Positions 37,301-49,197 of a stretch of DNA of 64,000 bases are shown here, piece after piece. Every line of letters starts with the position of its first letter. Within the stretch, counting starts at the first letter, position 1. The stretch comes from Chamaecyparis obtusa (Eukaryota > Streptophyta > Pinopsida > Cupressales > Cupressaceae). A program made the position numbers and the translations under genes. The notes below the pieces were generated by a model, which saw only the letters and a program-made list of their open reading frames with translations, was not told the DNA's origin and made no database searches. The stretch covers positions 639,001 through 703,000 of the forward strand of contig BSBK01002799.1 of NCBI GenBank assembly GCA_027943335.1, given 5' to 3'.

Positions 37301-37317
37301 TGGCACCCACCATAGGG
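37301..37317 (+). promoter_or_regulatory. Primer-binding site of Tat-B (tRNA-Lys type, decayed)
   Basis: TGGCACCCACCATAGGG lies four bases after the LTR. The tRNA-Lys(CUU) site used by many plant gypsy elements is TGGCGCCCACCGTGGGG. Three transitions separate them, two of them CG to CA. Confidence 0.75.
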
Positions 37318-37409
37318 TAGAACATTCTTGTTTTGTCCTTTTTATGCATTTTCATCATTTTTTTCATCAATATTTGCTTGCTATTTTGGTTCTCTAGTTT
37401 TTTCTAATA

Positions 37410-37600
37410 AAATTATCGTGCGATAGTTTTGCAGTATCATATGATAGTTTATTGTATACCAGTGCGATACTTTAACAGTTAAAGTATCGCGCAGATTTGT
37501 AGACTCTGTCATGTGCAGGTATCAAGAAATATTGCATAGGGATAAAGTATCATAGCAGTATACAACCAAGTATCGTACAACTCTTTCTCTAACAGAAATA
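37410..37600. repeat. Array of TGCGATAGTTT / AAAGTATCGCA motifs, leader part 1
   Basis: The motif (T)GCGATA(C/G)TTT and its complement recur about eight times on both strands, beginning some 100 bases after the PBS. Variants show CG changed to CA or TG. Confidence 0.75.
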
Positions 37601-38984
37601 TCACCCAAGCCTGGAAGTGGGTAATCTTTGACATTTCTTTGCAAGATTTGATCTATTGGATTCGGATTTCAGATTTGTTGTAGTAGAATAGGGGTTTAAT
37701 TGCAGATTTCATTTGGTTTTGATGTGCTAACCCTTGTAGGGCTAACAAGTTGTGCTTGTAGGTGCTCTTATTGCCTAAATATTTGCTTAAAATAATGCAT
37801 GTCAAAGATCCAAATGCACAAGGGCTACTAATGGTTTTTACAGGGCTACCCAAAGCATAAAAACCAATCAAGTGCTTGTTTAATTGCTTTCATTTTGAGT
37901 GTGGCATATACTAGTTGTTTCTTTTCATAGGCACTTAATATCTTGTTGTAGGAATCTTTTGGTGGTAGGAGAGTATGCTCTTCACCCTTGTGGTGAAACA
38001 AAAATCTTGACCCATCTTTGGATTTTGAAAGCAAGAGGGTAATTGAACCTTTTCTTGGTGTGTTTGGGAGAAATTTTTGAGCTAGGAGAGTATGCTCTTC
38101 ACCCTTGAGGTGAACCGAAAATCTTGACATTCAAAGGTTGATCCTCTCTTTGTTTAGTTTTAGAATCCTTTAGTGGGCTTTCTCTTGAGCAATCAAGAGG
38201 AATGACCCAAGTGGGGACAAGCTTTTCTCCAACTATTCCGACCCACTATAAACTCAAGGCTATCAAGGACACAAAAACTTTGTAGGCGTAGTACTTTTCT
38301 TCACTTGATGTGAGTACTTGTGGGATTGTGACCATGAGGAAAATGTTGAGCAAGAATTCTTAAGGTACTCTTATGGCCGTGAGGTCTGTTACTTGTTGCA
38401 AGGTAAGGAGTCCCTTTGGGGGAGCAATAGGGGTATTACGAACGGAAGCCCTTACTAAGAATCATAGATAGAAGCCACCCTATTTTTCCACTTAGCTTCT
38501 TGGTGCAAGGATTGATCCTAGTGGACTAACCTAGATCACCCCAAGATTACTCACCATCTGTGTTCCTTTGGTTGTGTCATTGGCACTTCCACGACAAAGC
38601 CAATATCTATTATGGGCAACCACTTTGTGTGAGGCAATGGAGCATCAAGTGTGGGCCAAGTTGTTAAGTATTAAGCCTTTGTCTGTTTAGGTTAGTAAGT
38701 GCTTGAAGTGTTATCATTGTGATCTACTTGTGTAAACATTCTCAAATATCAAACATCACGGTAGCATTCATAGGATTTTATTACTTTGATATCATAATTG
38801 CTTGTCTTGGCAAGGTTGCATTTTCCTTTGTGCAAGTGTTTTATGACATGTTTGATCACATACTATTTGCAAAATTATCTGATTACTACTAGTAATATGC
38901 TTGAAATCAAAAAATCCAACCTTCAAACTGAAATTTTGACCAAATTGCCCTTAAAACTAAAATTTTAAGCACTCACTGGTCAAG

Positions 38985-39195
38985 AGTCGTATGATCCTGA
39001 AACTTTATCGCACACTGTTCTAAGAATTATTGTGCGATAGTTCGTTGCTACAAAACTATTACACTACTTGCCTGGAAAGTATCGCACAGGCTACTTAGAA
39101 ACTATTGCATCGCTTCCTGAGAAATATTGCTCGATTAGAAACTATCATACTGTTTGCTTAGAAACTATCAAACAGAGTCTTTTTGCTATCTGTCT
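38985..39195. repeat. Array of AAACTATCGCA motifs, leader part 2
   Basis: The same motif as at 37410-37600 occurs again about nine times (for example AAACTTTATCGCAC, GTGCGATAGTT, AAAGTATCGCACAGG, AAACTATCAAACAG), shortly upstream of gag. Confidence 0.75.
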
Positions 39196-39750
39196 GGTTT
39201 ATGCAATTTTTAGCCTTTCCTTAGTCGACCAAATTTTAGTAGGTGACTTACTCTACTACTAGAAACCTATTTGTACCTTGAGTTCCTATTTTTAGACCCC
39301 TTGAAGTAGTGTTCTTTGATTCTCCAAAGTAGTCTTTCTTGGCATCGATAAGTTAGGAATTATCCTTGTTGAAAAAGTATACCTTTAGATTCTTTGGTAA
39401 CACACTTGGAGAGTTTCTGTACTCTTTTGTCCAATTCACTTCCATAAAAATTCAATTTCAATTTCAAATATATTTGGTTAAATCCATCCTCCTAGTCCAT
39501 ATGTGTTAGGATACTCATCCTTTTATTATACACCTCTGTGGCAGTGTTGGTTTACACCTTTTTGCAGCTTTCTATCTCACCATCTCTTTTTGGACAATTG
39601 AGCACTTTTACTATCCTAGTTTGCTATTGATGTTTCATAGGGTTATCTTATCACCAAGGGTCTTTTTCTTTCATGTCAATTACAACAAGGTACCAAGTTA
39701 AACTCCTCAAAAGAAAAAGGGAAAGGAACCCATCTTTGATCAATCACCTA

Positions 39751-41480
39751 TGAGTGAGTTTGATGCTTGGTTTGACCCAAAGAGCAATCCTAGTGAGCTG
39801 AGTACCTCTAGCACCTTCTCAATCAGATATGGACATGAGCTACACCATGACCAGAAGGGAGAGAGAAGCCATGGATCAAAACCTTGATGACATTTTCCAA
39901 AGACATAGGGATAACATATTGTTTGGTGGTGACAATCAACCTGAATCGCCCCCTATTAACTCAAGATATTTAGATGCTCATCAAAGAGCTGAAAGACATT
40001 ATGCGCGAGCTCACCAAGATGCATGGTCACAACATGAAGACCAAAACAACAAATCTAGTGATGCTCATGTCAATGCAACATTTTCTTCAAGGCCCAACTC
40101 TCCACTCAAAACAACCTCAAGATATGTGCATGAAAGGCTTAAAAGAATTGAACGCGAAAAGAAAGCCTTTTTGAATGAACAAGCCACTAAAGAAGAGAGG
40201 TTTAGACTCTTAGAGGAGGAACAAAAAGCTTTGTTAGAATTGAAAAGAAAATCATTCCAAGAAGAACAAGATAGGCTTTTGGCCCAACTATTCAATGACC
40301 AATTCAACAATAGGGGTACCAACAGTGGAAACAACTCTCCATCATCTACTCCCTCAAGAACCCCAAGAAGTAGAAGGTGGTGAAGGACCTATTCAAGATC
40401 TCCTAGTCCTAGAGGAAGAGGTATTTCACAACATAGGAGATAAACACCTCCTAGGAACTTGAGACAACCCTCCCAACAAACTCATCATGGCCTCAACATG
40501 GAGGAAGTAGTGCAAATTTTTATGATCAAGACTTTATGAGGATGCAACAAGAGCCACTATTCCAACAATATGTGGAGACATATCTTGATCAAAACAAGGA
40601 TAGATTCTTAGAGAGCTTGATTAACAAGGGTGCTAGAGTCCCTTACAACTTTGATGTGGAGAGGAGAATCAAGAAACAAGGACCCTCTCAAGAAGAGGAG
40701 ATTAAACAACTCAAGTGTATGATGGAAAAGGTGTTAGTGCCTAAAAGTTCCTTTTCATTGGATTCTATTTGTCCCAATCCTTTCGATAGAAGTGTCAGTA
40801 TGAAGGATTTTCCTAGAAAAGTTGAAATCTTCCAGTATGACAAGTATGATGGCAATGGTGACCCACATGATCATGTGCGTCAGTTCTACATCATGAGTTT
40901 TGAATTTCACCAAGATGACTCCTATCTTATGAGATTATTTCCAAGGTGTCTCAAGGGCCAAGCCATGGAGTGGTTTACCAACATAACCCCTCCCGTCAAA
41001 ACTTTCAAGGAACTTGTCCACAGATTTGTTCAACATTTTGCATACAACCTGTCAAGATCAATCACTATGTTAGACTTGTGCAATTTGAAACAAAACCAAG
41101 GGGAATCCTTTGTTACATTTTTATAAAGATGGAGATGATTGTTCTCTTGTTATTCTAGGACTATTCCTGAGCATGAAAGTATTGATATCATTGTTAGCAA
41201 TTTGGTGCCTGAAATGCGGTATGAGGTTCAAAAGATGGTCTTTGATTTCTTTGACACTATGGTCGAAACCGCATGTCGAATTGAGGATGTCTTGAAGGAG
41301 CAAGGCATTTTGACCAAACATACCAACAATGGTCAGAATCCTAACAATGCTAATAAGGACAAAGACAAACACTCGCACTGGAACAAGAACAAGAAAGTAT
41401 TCAATGATGGAGTTGTTGACTCTTCCCAACCCAAGAATCAAGGAGTCCTCCATTTGTCTAGTGCAGTCCAAGCTTGAAGC
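39751..41480 (+). pseudogene. Tat-B gag
   Basis: The frame likely starts at MSEFDAWFDPKSNPSELS (39751); a slip near 39825 shifts it to MDMSYTMTRREREAMDQ. A charged coiled-coil-like stretch (EREKKAFLNEQATKEERF, EEEQKALLELKRK) follows. The retrotransposon gag domain lies at about 40800-41280: FQYDKYDGNGDPHDHVRQFY, LMRLFPRCLKGQAMEWF, FVQHFAYNLSRSITMLDLCN and IPEHESIDIIVSNLVPEMRY. Stops occur near 40381, 40441 and 41124. The match is to Tat-type gag. No zinc knuckle is clearly visible. Confidence 0.85.
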
Positions 41481-42221
41481 TCAATACATCCTCCAACCAA
41501 CAAGAGCATAAACCAAAGTATCAGGATAAGCCTAAAAAGGAGAGGCGATAATTTTTTTAACTAGGTGACTCCTATGAGGATGTTTTCAAGATGCTTATTG
41601 CCAATAACCTTGCACAACCATAAGATCCAACAAATTTTTGCATACCTGACATTAAGCCACATTGGTGGAATGAAAAAGCTTTCTGCAAATTCCACAATGG
41701 CATTGGACATGACATCGAACATTGCTAGAAGCTTAAACACCTTATTCAAGATCTTATTGAGAGTGGAAAAACATCAGATTGATGGGTTGAATACTAATGC
41801 AGACCATAAGGCATTCAATGAGCCTTTGCCCAAATATGAAAAGGGGGAAACCTCTCAACCCAAGATTGGAAAAGCCACAATCAACTATACCTACACAAGT
41901 GCAGAAAACATGGTAAATATGCTTGAGGTTGTTGAGGAAAGTGTCAACATGATGAGAGACAAAGATCCTTATGGTTATGATGTGGGCTCTCCTCCTATAT
42001 TTAATGAAGAACCTATGATTGTGCTTAGAGGTCCTCACTCTCGAAGGTCATCCCAAGCTCTCAACACTGTCACCAGAAGCCAAAGCCAAGGTCCTATGGT
42101 TATTAGAGGTCCTAGTTCAAACCAGTCTAGCTAACTCAAGCAAGTGACATCCAAGAATGTCACCACCAAATCAGCTGTCAACCCTAAAATGAGCTATAAT
42201 CTTGTTGACTAGTTACAAAGA

Positions 42222-42755
42222 ATGCCTACTCAAATCTCAATCTTTGAACTCTTGGAATTGTCTCCAAGACATAAGCATATCCTTGAGGATCCTTTGCGTG
42301 CAACCAATGTTCCTAACAACATAGATGTTGACCAATTCCAGAACATGGTTAACCACCTTGCCAGCCCTTATTACCTAACTTTCTCAGAAGAAGATGACAA
42401 AGCTTTGAGCCATCTGCATAATCTTGCCCTTCATATCAAAGTCATGATTCACAAGACCCATGTCAGGCATGTCTTGATTGATGGGGGTGCTAGGCTCAAC
42501 ATTTGTTCTTTGAGTCTATTGAAGATACTAGGTTATTATGAGAAAGTTATTGATACTTGGAAGAAAATTACAATTAAAGCCTGTGATGAGGCAGAGAGAA
42601 GTTCTAAAAGGTTGGCCATCCTTCCTGTTAGGATTGGCCCTATTGAAAAGAACAATTTGTTCCAAATTGTTGATGCTGGTCATCTAGCATATAATATCCT
42701 ACTTGGTAGACCGTGGATCCATGACATACAAGAAGTGCCCTCCACCTACCACTAA
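42222..42755 (+). pseudogene. Tat-B aspartic protease region
   Basis: Open for 177 codons. HVLIDGGARLNICSLSLLK is the Tat-type protease active-site block (D-G-G where retroviral proteases have D-S/T-G), and AYNILLGRPWIHDIQEVPST is the conserved C-terminal flap region. Upstream, 41565-42134 encodes the gag-protease linker with a TAG near 42131 between them. Confidence 0.85.
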
Positions 42756-44260
42756 TGTGTTAAGTTCCCCTATAATGGAGTAGAAGTCTATATACCTAGG
42801 GATAGCACATTATATGTTAATGTAATTTCAGTAGGGACTCACATTCCTCTCAATAGAGAAGCAGAGAATTTTGATGTAACTCTAGAATAGTGCAAGAATA
42901 AGTTCAAATCCATAGACCTTGGTATGGGGGGGTATCAAATTGACTCCTTTACAAAACTACCAGTCTCACCTAGGTCCTATAGAAAACCATCACAAGAGAT
43001 GTGTCCTTCATCTTCAACCATGACTCTGTTTGGTACATTTGTAGAATCCTCAGTGCCCATACAGGATGAAAAAGAAGAGGTGGCTGTTAGAGATTGGATT
43101 TACAAAGAGGAAAAATACAAGCACAATGAAAATTTCTCCCCATCTCCTAAGGTTTATGGAAGGGGATACACTTTGGTAAAAAATATGGGTCACCCAGCTC
43201 ATGGTCCTCTTAGTCAAAGATTAGATGCTAAGGCTGAACCACTTAATCATGCTCTTTTTGGACATAGGTGTAAGAAGACGGTTGGCCTAGGTTTTGAAAG
43301 TCATGACAAGAAATATGATCCTATCCTTGCTGCAATGGATAGTGATGAAAAATTGAGCTATATACCCAATTTGCAAAATCAATAAGATAGGTGTGAAGAT
43401 TGGGTCCCTTCTACCAATTTCCTTTGGGGAGATTCAGATAATTCAGCTACCAATCCAACAATTTTAGACCTAGAACAACAAGAATCTGCAGTTGAAGATC
43501 ATGTTGAAGATCCTATTCAAGAACATCAATACATGAATGGAATTCAAGAAGCTGTTACCCTTAGTGACATTGGGGCTTCCACATCTAGACATCATAAATA
43601 TGCTTGGTGTAAACATCCCAGCTAGGATTCAGATATAGACTCACATGAGTATGAGTGGGAATCTCTCTTTGATTCTTATATAGTTGACTTGGACATTGAT
43701 TTTTTCCATACATATGGTTCCCAACCTGTGGTAGCTAATGAGTCTCATGTAGGATTATAGGATTGGAATCCACGAGTCACTTTAGTGGATGATGCTTCGC
43801 TTGGTAGTATAAGTCTTGATTTGGATACCTTAGAGGGATACTTGACAGATCCTAACTCTACAATCACCAGAGATAACACCATCCGTATACACAATATTGA
43901 ACCCATCATTGACCTACCCTTTCCAATCCTCACCTAATTGATTTTTCCTAGTGCTATTAAGAGCCTCACCTCTTAACCTTCCAGAATGACTATGAGATAG
44001 CATGTTACCTAAATTCCCTTAAGCTCATAGTCTCTTCCACCAGTGAACCAACTACAAGCATGATAGAACTAGATATAAAGTACCTTAGTCACAAAATGAA
44101 AAGAAAAGGAAAAAAGAATAAGAGTTCTAATGGAAAAAACCACTATGTGGCAGTGTCAAAACCTAAAAAAGTAAAAATAAAAGACGTATCTAAGGGTAAA
44201 AATCTCTTTGAGGCACCTAAGGATGAGGTACTTGATCATCTCCCAAGTTACTTTTAGGAT
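42756..44260 (+). pseudogene. Tat-B protease-RT linker
   Basis: Continues VKFPYNGVEVYIPRDS after the protease. It includes LGMGGYQIDSFTKLPVSPRS, GRGYTLVKNMGHPAHGPL, then acidic serine-rich sequence with several stops (43384, 43624, 43758, 43936). Typical of the long, poorly conserved linker of Tat elements. Confidence 0.6.
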
Positions 44261-45223
44261 AAATCTTTAGTGCTTGTCGAGCCTACACAGCCAGTCAATT
44301 TGAATATAGAAGAGGCTCCACAAATAGTGCATTTGGCTCAATCTCTATCAACACAAGAAAAAGAAGCATATACCAAGTTCCTACAAACCAAGAAAATTAA
44401 TTTTTCTTGGAATTACTCAGACATGCCAGGGTTGGACACTAGTCTCATTATGCATCACTTGTCCATAGCTCTAAGTATAAAATTAGTAAAATAGAAGTTG
44501 AGGAAAATGCATCCTCACATTGCTCTTCTCATCAAAGTTGAACTAGAGAAACTCCTTAGTGTATGATTTATAAGAGCCATTGATTATGCCGAATGGATAT
44601 CCAATATTGTACTAGTTTCAAAACATGACAAGTCCATTTGTGTCTGCATAGATTTTAGAGATCTTAATAAAGCATACCCAAAGGATGATTTTCCACTTCC
44701 AAACATAGACATGATAGTGAACATGACCATGGGTTATGAGATCTATTCATTAATGGACGATTTTTTTGGGTATAATCAAATCAAGATAGCTCTTGAAGAC
44801 TAGGAAAATACTACGTTCACTTGCACATGGGGAACCTTTTGCTAGAACATAATGCCATTTGGATTAAAAAATGCAGGAGCTACTTACCAAAGATCTATGA
44901 CAACAATCTTCCATGACACGATGAATAAGAATATGGAAGATTATGTGGATGACACCTTGGAAAAATCTAAAAAATGGGATACACACCTAGGAAATTTGGA
45001 AGTTTTTCTAGATCATATGGAGCAGTTTCAACTAAGATTAAATCCCAAAAAGTGTGCATTTGGAGTCACTTCTGGAAAACTCCTAGGGTTTATCATTTCA
45101 GCCAAAGGAATAGAGGTGGACCAAGAGAAAGTTCAAGCAATATTGGATATGTCACCTCCCAAAAACATCAGCCAAATGAGGAGTCTTCAGGGATGCCTTC
45201 AATCAATTAGGAGGTTCATTTAA
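44261..45223 (+). pseudogene. Tat-B reverse transcriptase
   Basis: RT motifs in order: a degraded block with LLIKVELEKLLSV, then DYAEWISNIVLVSKHDKSIC, VCIDFRDLNKAYPKDDFPLP, SLMDDFFGYNQIKIALED, MPFGLKNAGATYQRSM, the catalytic YVDD box (DYVDDTLEKS near 44940) and LNPKKCAFGVTSGKLLGF. Stops at about 44491, 44563, 44803 and 44843 break the frame. The catalytic aspartates are kept. Confidence 0.9.
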
Positions 45224-45347
45224 CAACTGGCTAGAATAGAGCTCAAACCTTATAAGACATTGCACAAAGGGGTTAAATGTGTCTGGAGTGAGGATTGTCA
45301 GCAAAGCATGGACCAAATCAAATAGTACTTGACAAAATCCTCTAATC

Positions 45348-46106
45348 TTGATGCCTCCTATCCCAGGAAAACCACTCATATTATATGTGTCAGCAAAAAA
45401 ATCTTCCCTGGGGGCACTATTAGCTCAACTTGATGATACTGGAAAAGAAAGAGCCATATATTACATCAGTCGTACTCTTGTGTCATATGAGGTTAATTAC
45501 ACTAATATTGAAAAATATTTTCTTGCGGTGGTGTTTGCTTCCCAAAACTTGCAACATTACATGCTTGCACATACAATACACCTCATTGCGAAGATTGATC
45601 CTCTCAAATATTTGCTTGGTAAGGTTGCTTTCACATGTATACTTGCTAAATGGATGATGGCCTTATCAGAATTTGACATAGAGTATGTTGAGTGTAAGGC
45701 TATAAAAGGACAGGCCATAGCTAACCAATTAGCTAACTTCCCAATTCGAGATAAAATGCCTATTGAAGTTGAATTTCCAAATGAGCACATAATGTACATG
45801 ACTGCAAGAACATGGAAGATGTTCTTTGAAGACTCTTTCATGAAAAATGGTTCAGGTGCTGGAGTGTTATTTGTTTCTCCTCATGGGTACATAATTCCTA
45901 AATCCTACAAACTATTATTCCCATGTACAAATAACATTGCTAAGTATGAGGCCTTGACAAATGGGTTAAAAATGGCAATAGAGTGGAGAATCACAGAGCT
46001 GCATATTTATGGGGATTCACAATTGATAGTCAACCAAGTTAATGAAGAATACCAAACAAAGGATGAAAAACTGGTCCCCTACAAGAAAATGGTTGATTCA
46101 TTGTGA
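45348..46106 (+). pseudogene. Tat-B dual RNase H
   Basis: One open frame contains both domains. The first, classical gypsy RNase H, reads PLILYVSAKKSSLGALLAQL, SRTLVSYEVNYTNIEKYFLA and DPLKYLLGK. The second, archaeal-type RNase H, begins after the linker FPIRDKMPIEVEFPNEH, with FFEDSFMKNGSGAGVLFVSP, CTNNIAKYEALTNGLKMAIE and YGDSQLIVNQVNEEYQTKDE. Two RNase H domains in this order are the hallmark of the Tat lineage. In the second domain the D-E-D core (EDS, YEA, GDS) is largely kept. Confidence 0.9.
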
Positions 46107-46469
46107 CGATGTTTCACCTTTGTTACATTTCAAAAAATCCCTAGAGAAGATAATAAAGTAATTGATGCTATGGCTACATTGGCTTCACTTCTTCAACTAA
46201 AACAACATGAGTCCATATTTGAATTCCTAGTGGAAGAGCTACACTATCCTATCTATGAATCCCAATAAATCCAAGTTGTTTGTACCCTTGTTGGCCATGA
46301 GCCAGCTCGCTACGGTGCCATTTACTCATTCCTCCATGATGGCATTATCCCTGAAACCTTCAACCACTTTGAATGAAGAAACTTAACTCGAAATGCCTCT
46401 CGCCACACCCTTATCTCTGGTGATCTGTATAGGAGGGGTTTAGATGGGACACTTCTTAGGTGCTTGAAA

Positions 46470-47562
46470 AAGGATGAGTCTGACCAAGCATTAGCTGACA
46501 TTCATGAGGGCATTTGTGGAAGACATTTCAATGGTCTTGCCATGGCCTGAAGGTTGCTTAGGGCTAGGTACTATTGGCCTGCCATGCAGACAGATGCAGT
46601 AGCATTTGCTAAATCATGCGAAAAGTGTCAAAAATACGGTAACCTGATACATGCTCCAGGTAGGGAGCTTATTACTTCTATTTCTCATTGCCCATTTTAG
46701 TGCTGGGCCTTTGACCTTGTTGGGTAGATTTGTCCCAACTCATAAAGTGGACACAAATTCATTATCATTGTTACTGATTACTTTACCAAATGGGTAGAAG
46801 TTGTCCCACTTTCTGTTGCCTCGGGAAAGACAGTTTCTTTATTTATTTTGAACCATATCATCTGTCAATATGGAGTGCCTTATGAAATAATCACTGACAA
46901 TGGAGGTTAGTTTAAAAATAAGGACCTTAAACATCTCTGCAAGAAATTCAAGATAAAACAGCATTGGTCCTCCATTTACTTCCCGCAAGGAAATGGACAA
47001 GCAAAGACTTCAAATAAGACCATTCTTAAAATTCTCCATAGAACAATTCACAAGAATGGTAGAGATTGACATCTACAGATAAATCCAGCCTTGTGGGCCT
47101 ATAGAACGAGTATCCATACTCCAATAGGGGCTACTCCTTTTGCCCTCACTTATGGTGCTGAAGCACTGTTACCTTTAGAAGTGGAGATTCCATCTCTTAG
47201 AGTTTCCCTTAAAGGTCTAGTGGCAGATGAAGACTATTGCACCATGAGACTCCAAGAACTAGAACTTCTAAATGAGAAGCGTAAAGCATCCTTTGATCAC
47301 ATGAGAGTTTACTAGAAGCATATGTCCAAAGCATTCAACAAGAAGGTTCCCCCTACAAAATTTCAAGTGGGGGATGTTGTCCTATGATAAAACCCTAATA
47401 ACCAACAACATAGAGAGAAAAAGGGGAAGTTCAAACCTAATTAGCTTGGACCATACATCATTACTACTACTTTTGGGATAGGTGCTTAATTACTATCCAA
47501 TTCAGTGGGAGAATAGCTCCCTGATCCTATCAATGTCTTGCACCTGAAGAAGTTCTATCCAT
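46470..47562 (+). pseudogene. Tat-B integrase
   Basis: The zinc region HEGICGRHFNG ... CEKCQKYG is kept. The core has WAFDLVG (first Asp), ITDNGG (second Asp) and QGNGQAKTSNKTILKIL, where the catalytic Glu is replaced by Lys (codon 47004-47006). The C-terminal part shows WAYRTSIHTPIGATPFALTY and FQVGDVVL. Stops occur at about 46548, 46698, 46725, 46908, 47067 and 47313, mostly TAG. Confidence 0.9.
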
Positions 47563-49190
47563 GATGCATATTCTATCTAGGGGCATCCTTTGTACATATT
47601 TATTGATCCTGAAAAAATTCAAAAAAAAAAAATTCATATATGCTACTGAAAAAAATCCTAAAGGCATATAAAGTCCTGAAAAAAATACAAAAAAATTAAA
47701 AAATTAAAAAAATTAAAAAATAGAAAAAGTGCCTTGGTGAAAACTTGGAAATAGACGCCTTGGTAGCAAAAATACAAAAAAATTGCAAAAATAGTGAAAA
47801 AAAATTCTCCAAGTGGTGAAAACCTGGAAACATGCACTACTTGAGGCCTTTGCACCCTTGTTTCTTAGCATGTGTCCTTGACACTTCGCCTTTCTCCATC
47901 ATCCTTGACCTTGTTACCTTGGTTTGGAATTGGTCTTTGTCTTTGTCTAGGGGGCATAACTGTGTCAGCTTTGGTCTCTAGGATGCGATGGTCTTTAGGA
48001 CATCTTGCAAATGGTGTTTTTCAACACCACACCAACTATGTTTTTCAACACTACCCCATCGTCAAGTGTTTCTCAACACTTATTAGATATCTTACCCGTA
48101 GTCTAGTATGATATTGTATTTTCTCACTGGTAGATGTGATACTTAAAGATTGACTCTATGACCTACATAGACACACTTAAACACTCGACTCGCTGAGACT
48201 TGTTTGACTTTATTTTTGTGTGTGTTGTCTATGATGATTTCTTTGATGAGTGCTCTCTCCCTAATAGTTTTCGATGATGCTGAGCTAGAAGACTGGGGCA
48301 TGAGGACATGTTTTATTGTTTTTTTGACTTGTGGGTATATTTTGTTGGTCCTAACTATCATTAGCATTTATGCTTGTTCCACTCGACATTGGGGTCTACA
48401 AGGTATTATCCTTGACTATTTTTGCAAGTGCATACTTATAGTCATCTTGACTTTCTTGGTTCTTGATGTGAGTATAATCTTTCCATACTAAACTTAGGTA
48501 ATCTCACTGCACTAGTCATCTTGACCTATATGTCTTTGATGCTTAGGTGGGATTCTCACATACCTATCTGATATAGATCATATTCAGATTCACATAGTTA
48601 TACTAGTGTGTATTGTATGATCTTGCGACACTACCAATAATGCTCGATGATGAATATTAGAGACTAAAAGCTTTGTGACCTTGCAATTAAACCACTTTCC
48701 ATAGTAGCTTGCATTTTTCTTAGGTTTATGTTAGTTAGTTTTTCATTCTGCATATGGAGAGAGCTCTCCTTTTCATCTTTCATGGACTTGTTGCTCAACT
48801 ATGCTCACCTTTCCTTTTCTCAATCATGTCTTTTGCTCCTTGTCTTTCACATCATGTCCTTTTTCCTGTCATCACAAGGGGTTAATCTTATTATCATACC
48901 TATATCCTAAAAAGATAATTTTCAGAAACACGAGTCTATATCATAAATATGAGAACTAGACATACATATATGAGAGAGATTATACATGAGCATATATATC
49001 ATACATTTTGAGCAATATGACAAGACAATATAAAATTGAAACATCCATCACAAGTGGGACAAGTACACAAGATATATCATAAATTTAGTAATCTCATATA
49101 TATATGATGAATGTCATAATACAAAATATAATGTGGGATCCAAAATCTAGATAACGTCACAAGGTATGTCTTTATACATCCTAAACCTAG
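47563..49190 (+). other. Tat-B post-pol non-coding region
   Basis: Starts with an A-rich stretch with GAAAAAAT and TTAAAAAA phrases (47600-47810) and two GTGAAAAC(T/C)TGGAAA phrases. TTTTTCAACAC repeats follow at 48016-48085, then AT-rich sequence. No gene seen. Confidence 0.6.
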
Positions 49191-49197
49191 GACTGAC

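Larger units (their letters stand above)
37318..39750 (+). other. Tat-B leader region
   Basis: Holds two CG-centred motif arrays (about 37410-37600 and 38985-39195), a 46-bp direct repeat (37966-38011 and 38083-38128, starting TAGGAGAGTATGCTCTTCAC), and the 38502-38571 block shared with Tat-C. No convincing ORF lies here. Tat elements are known for long leaders. Confidence 0.7.
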
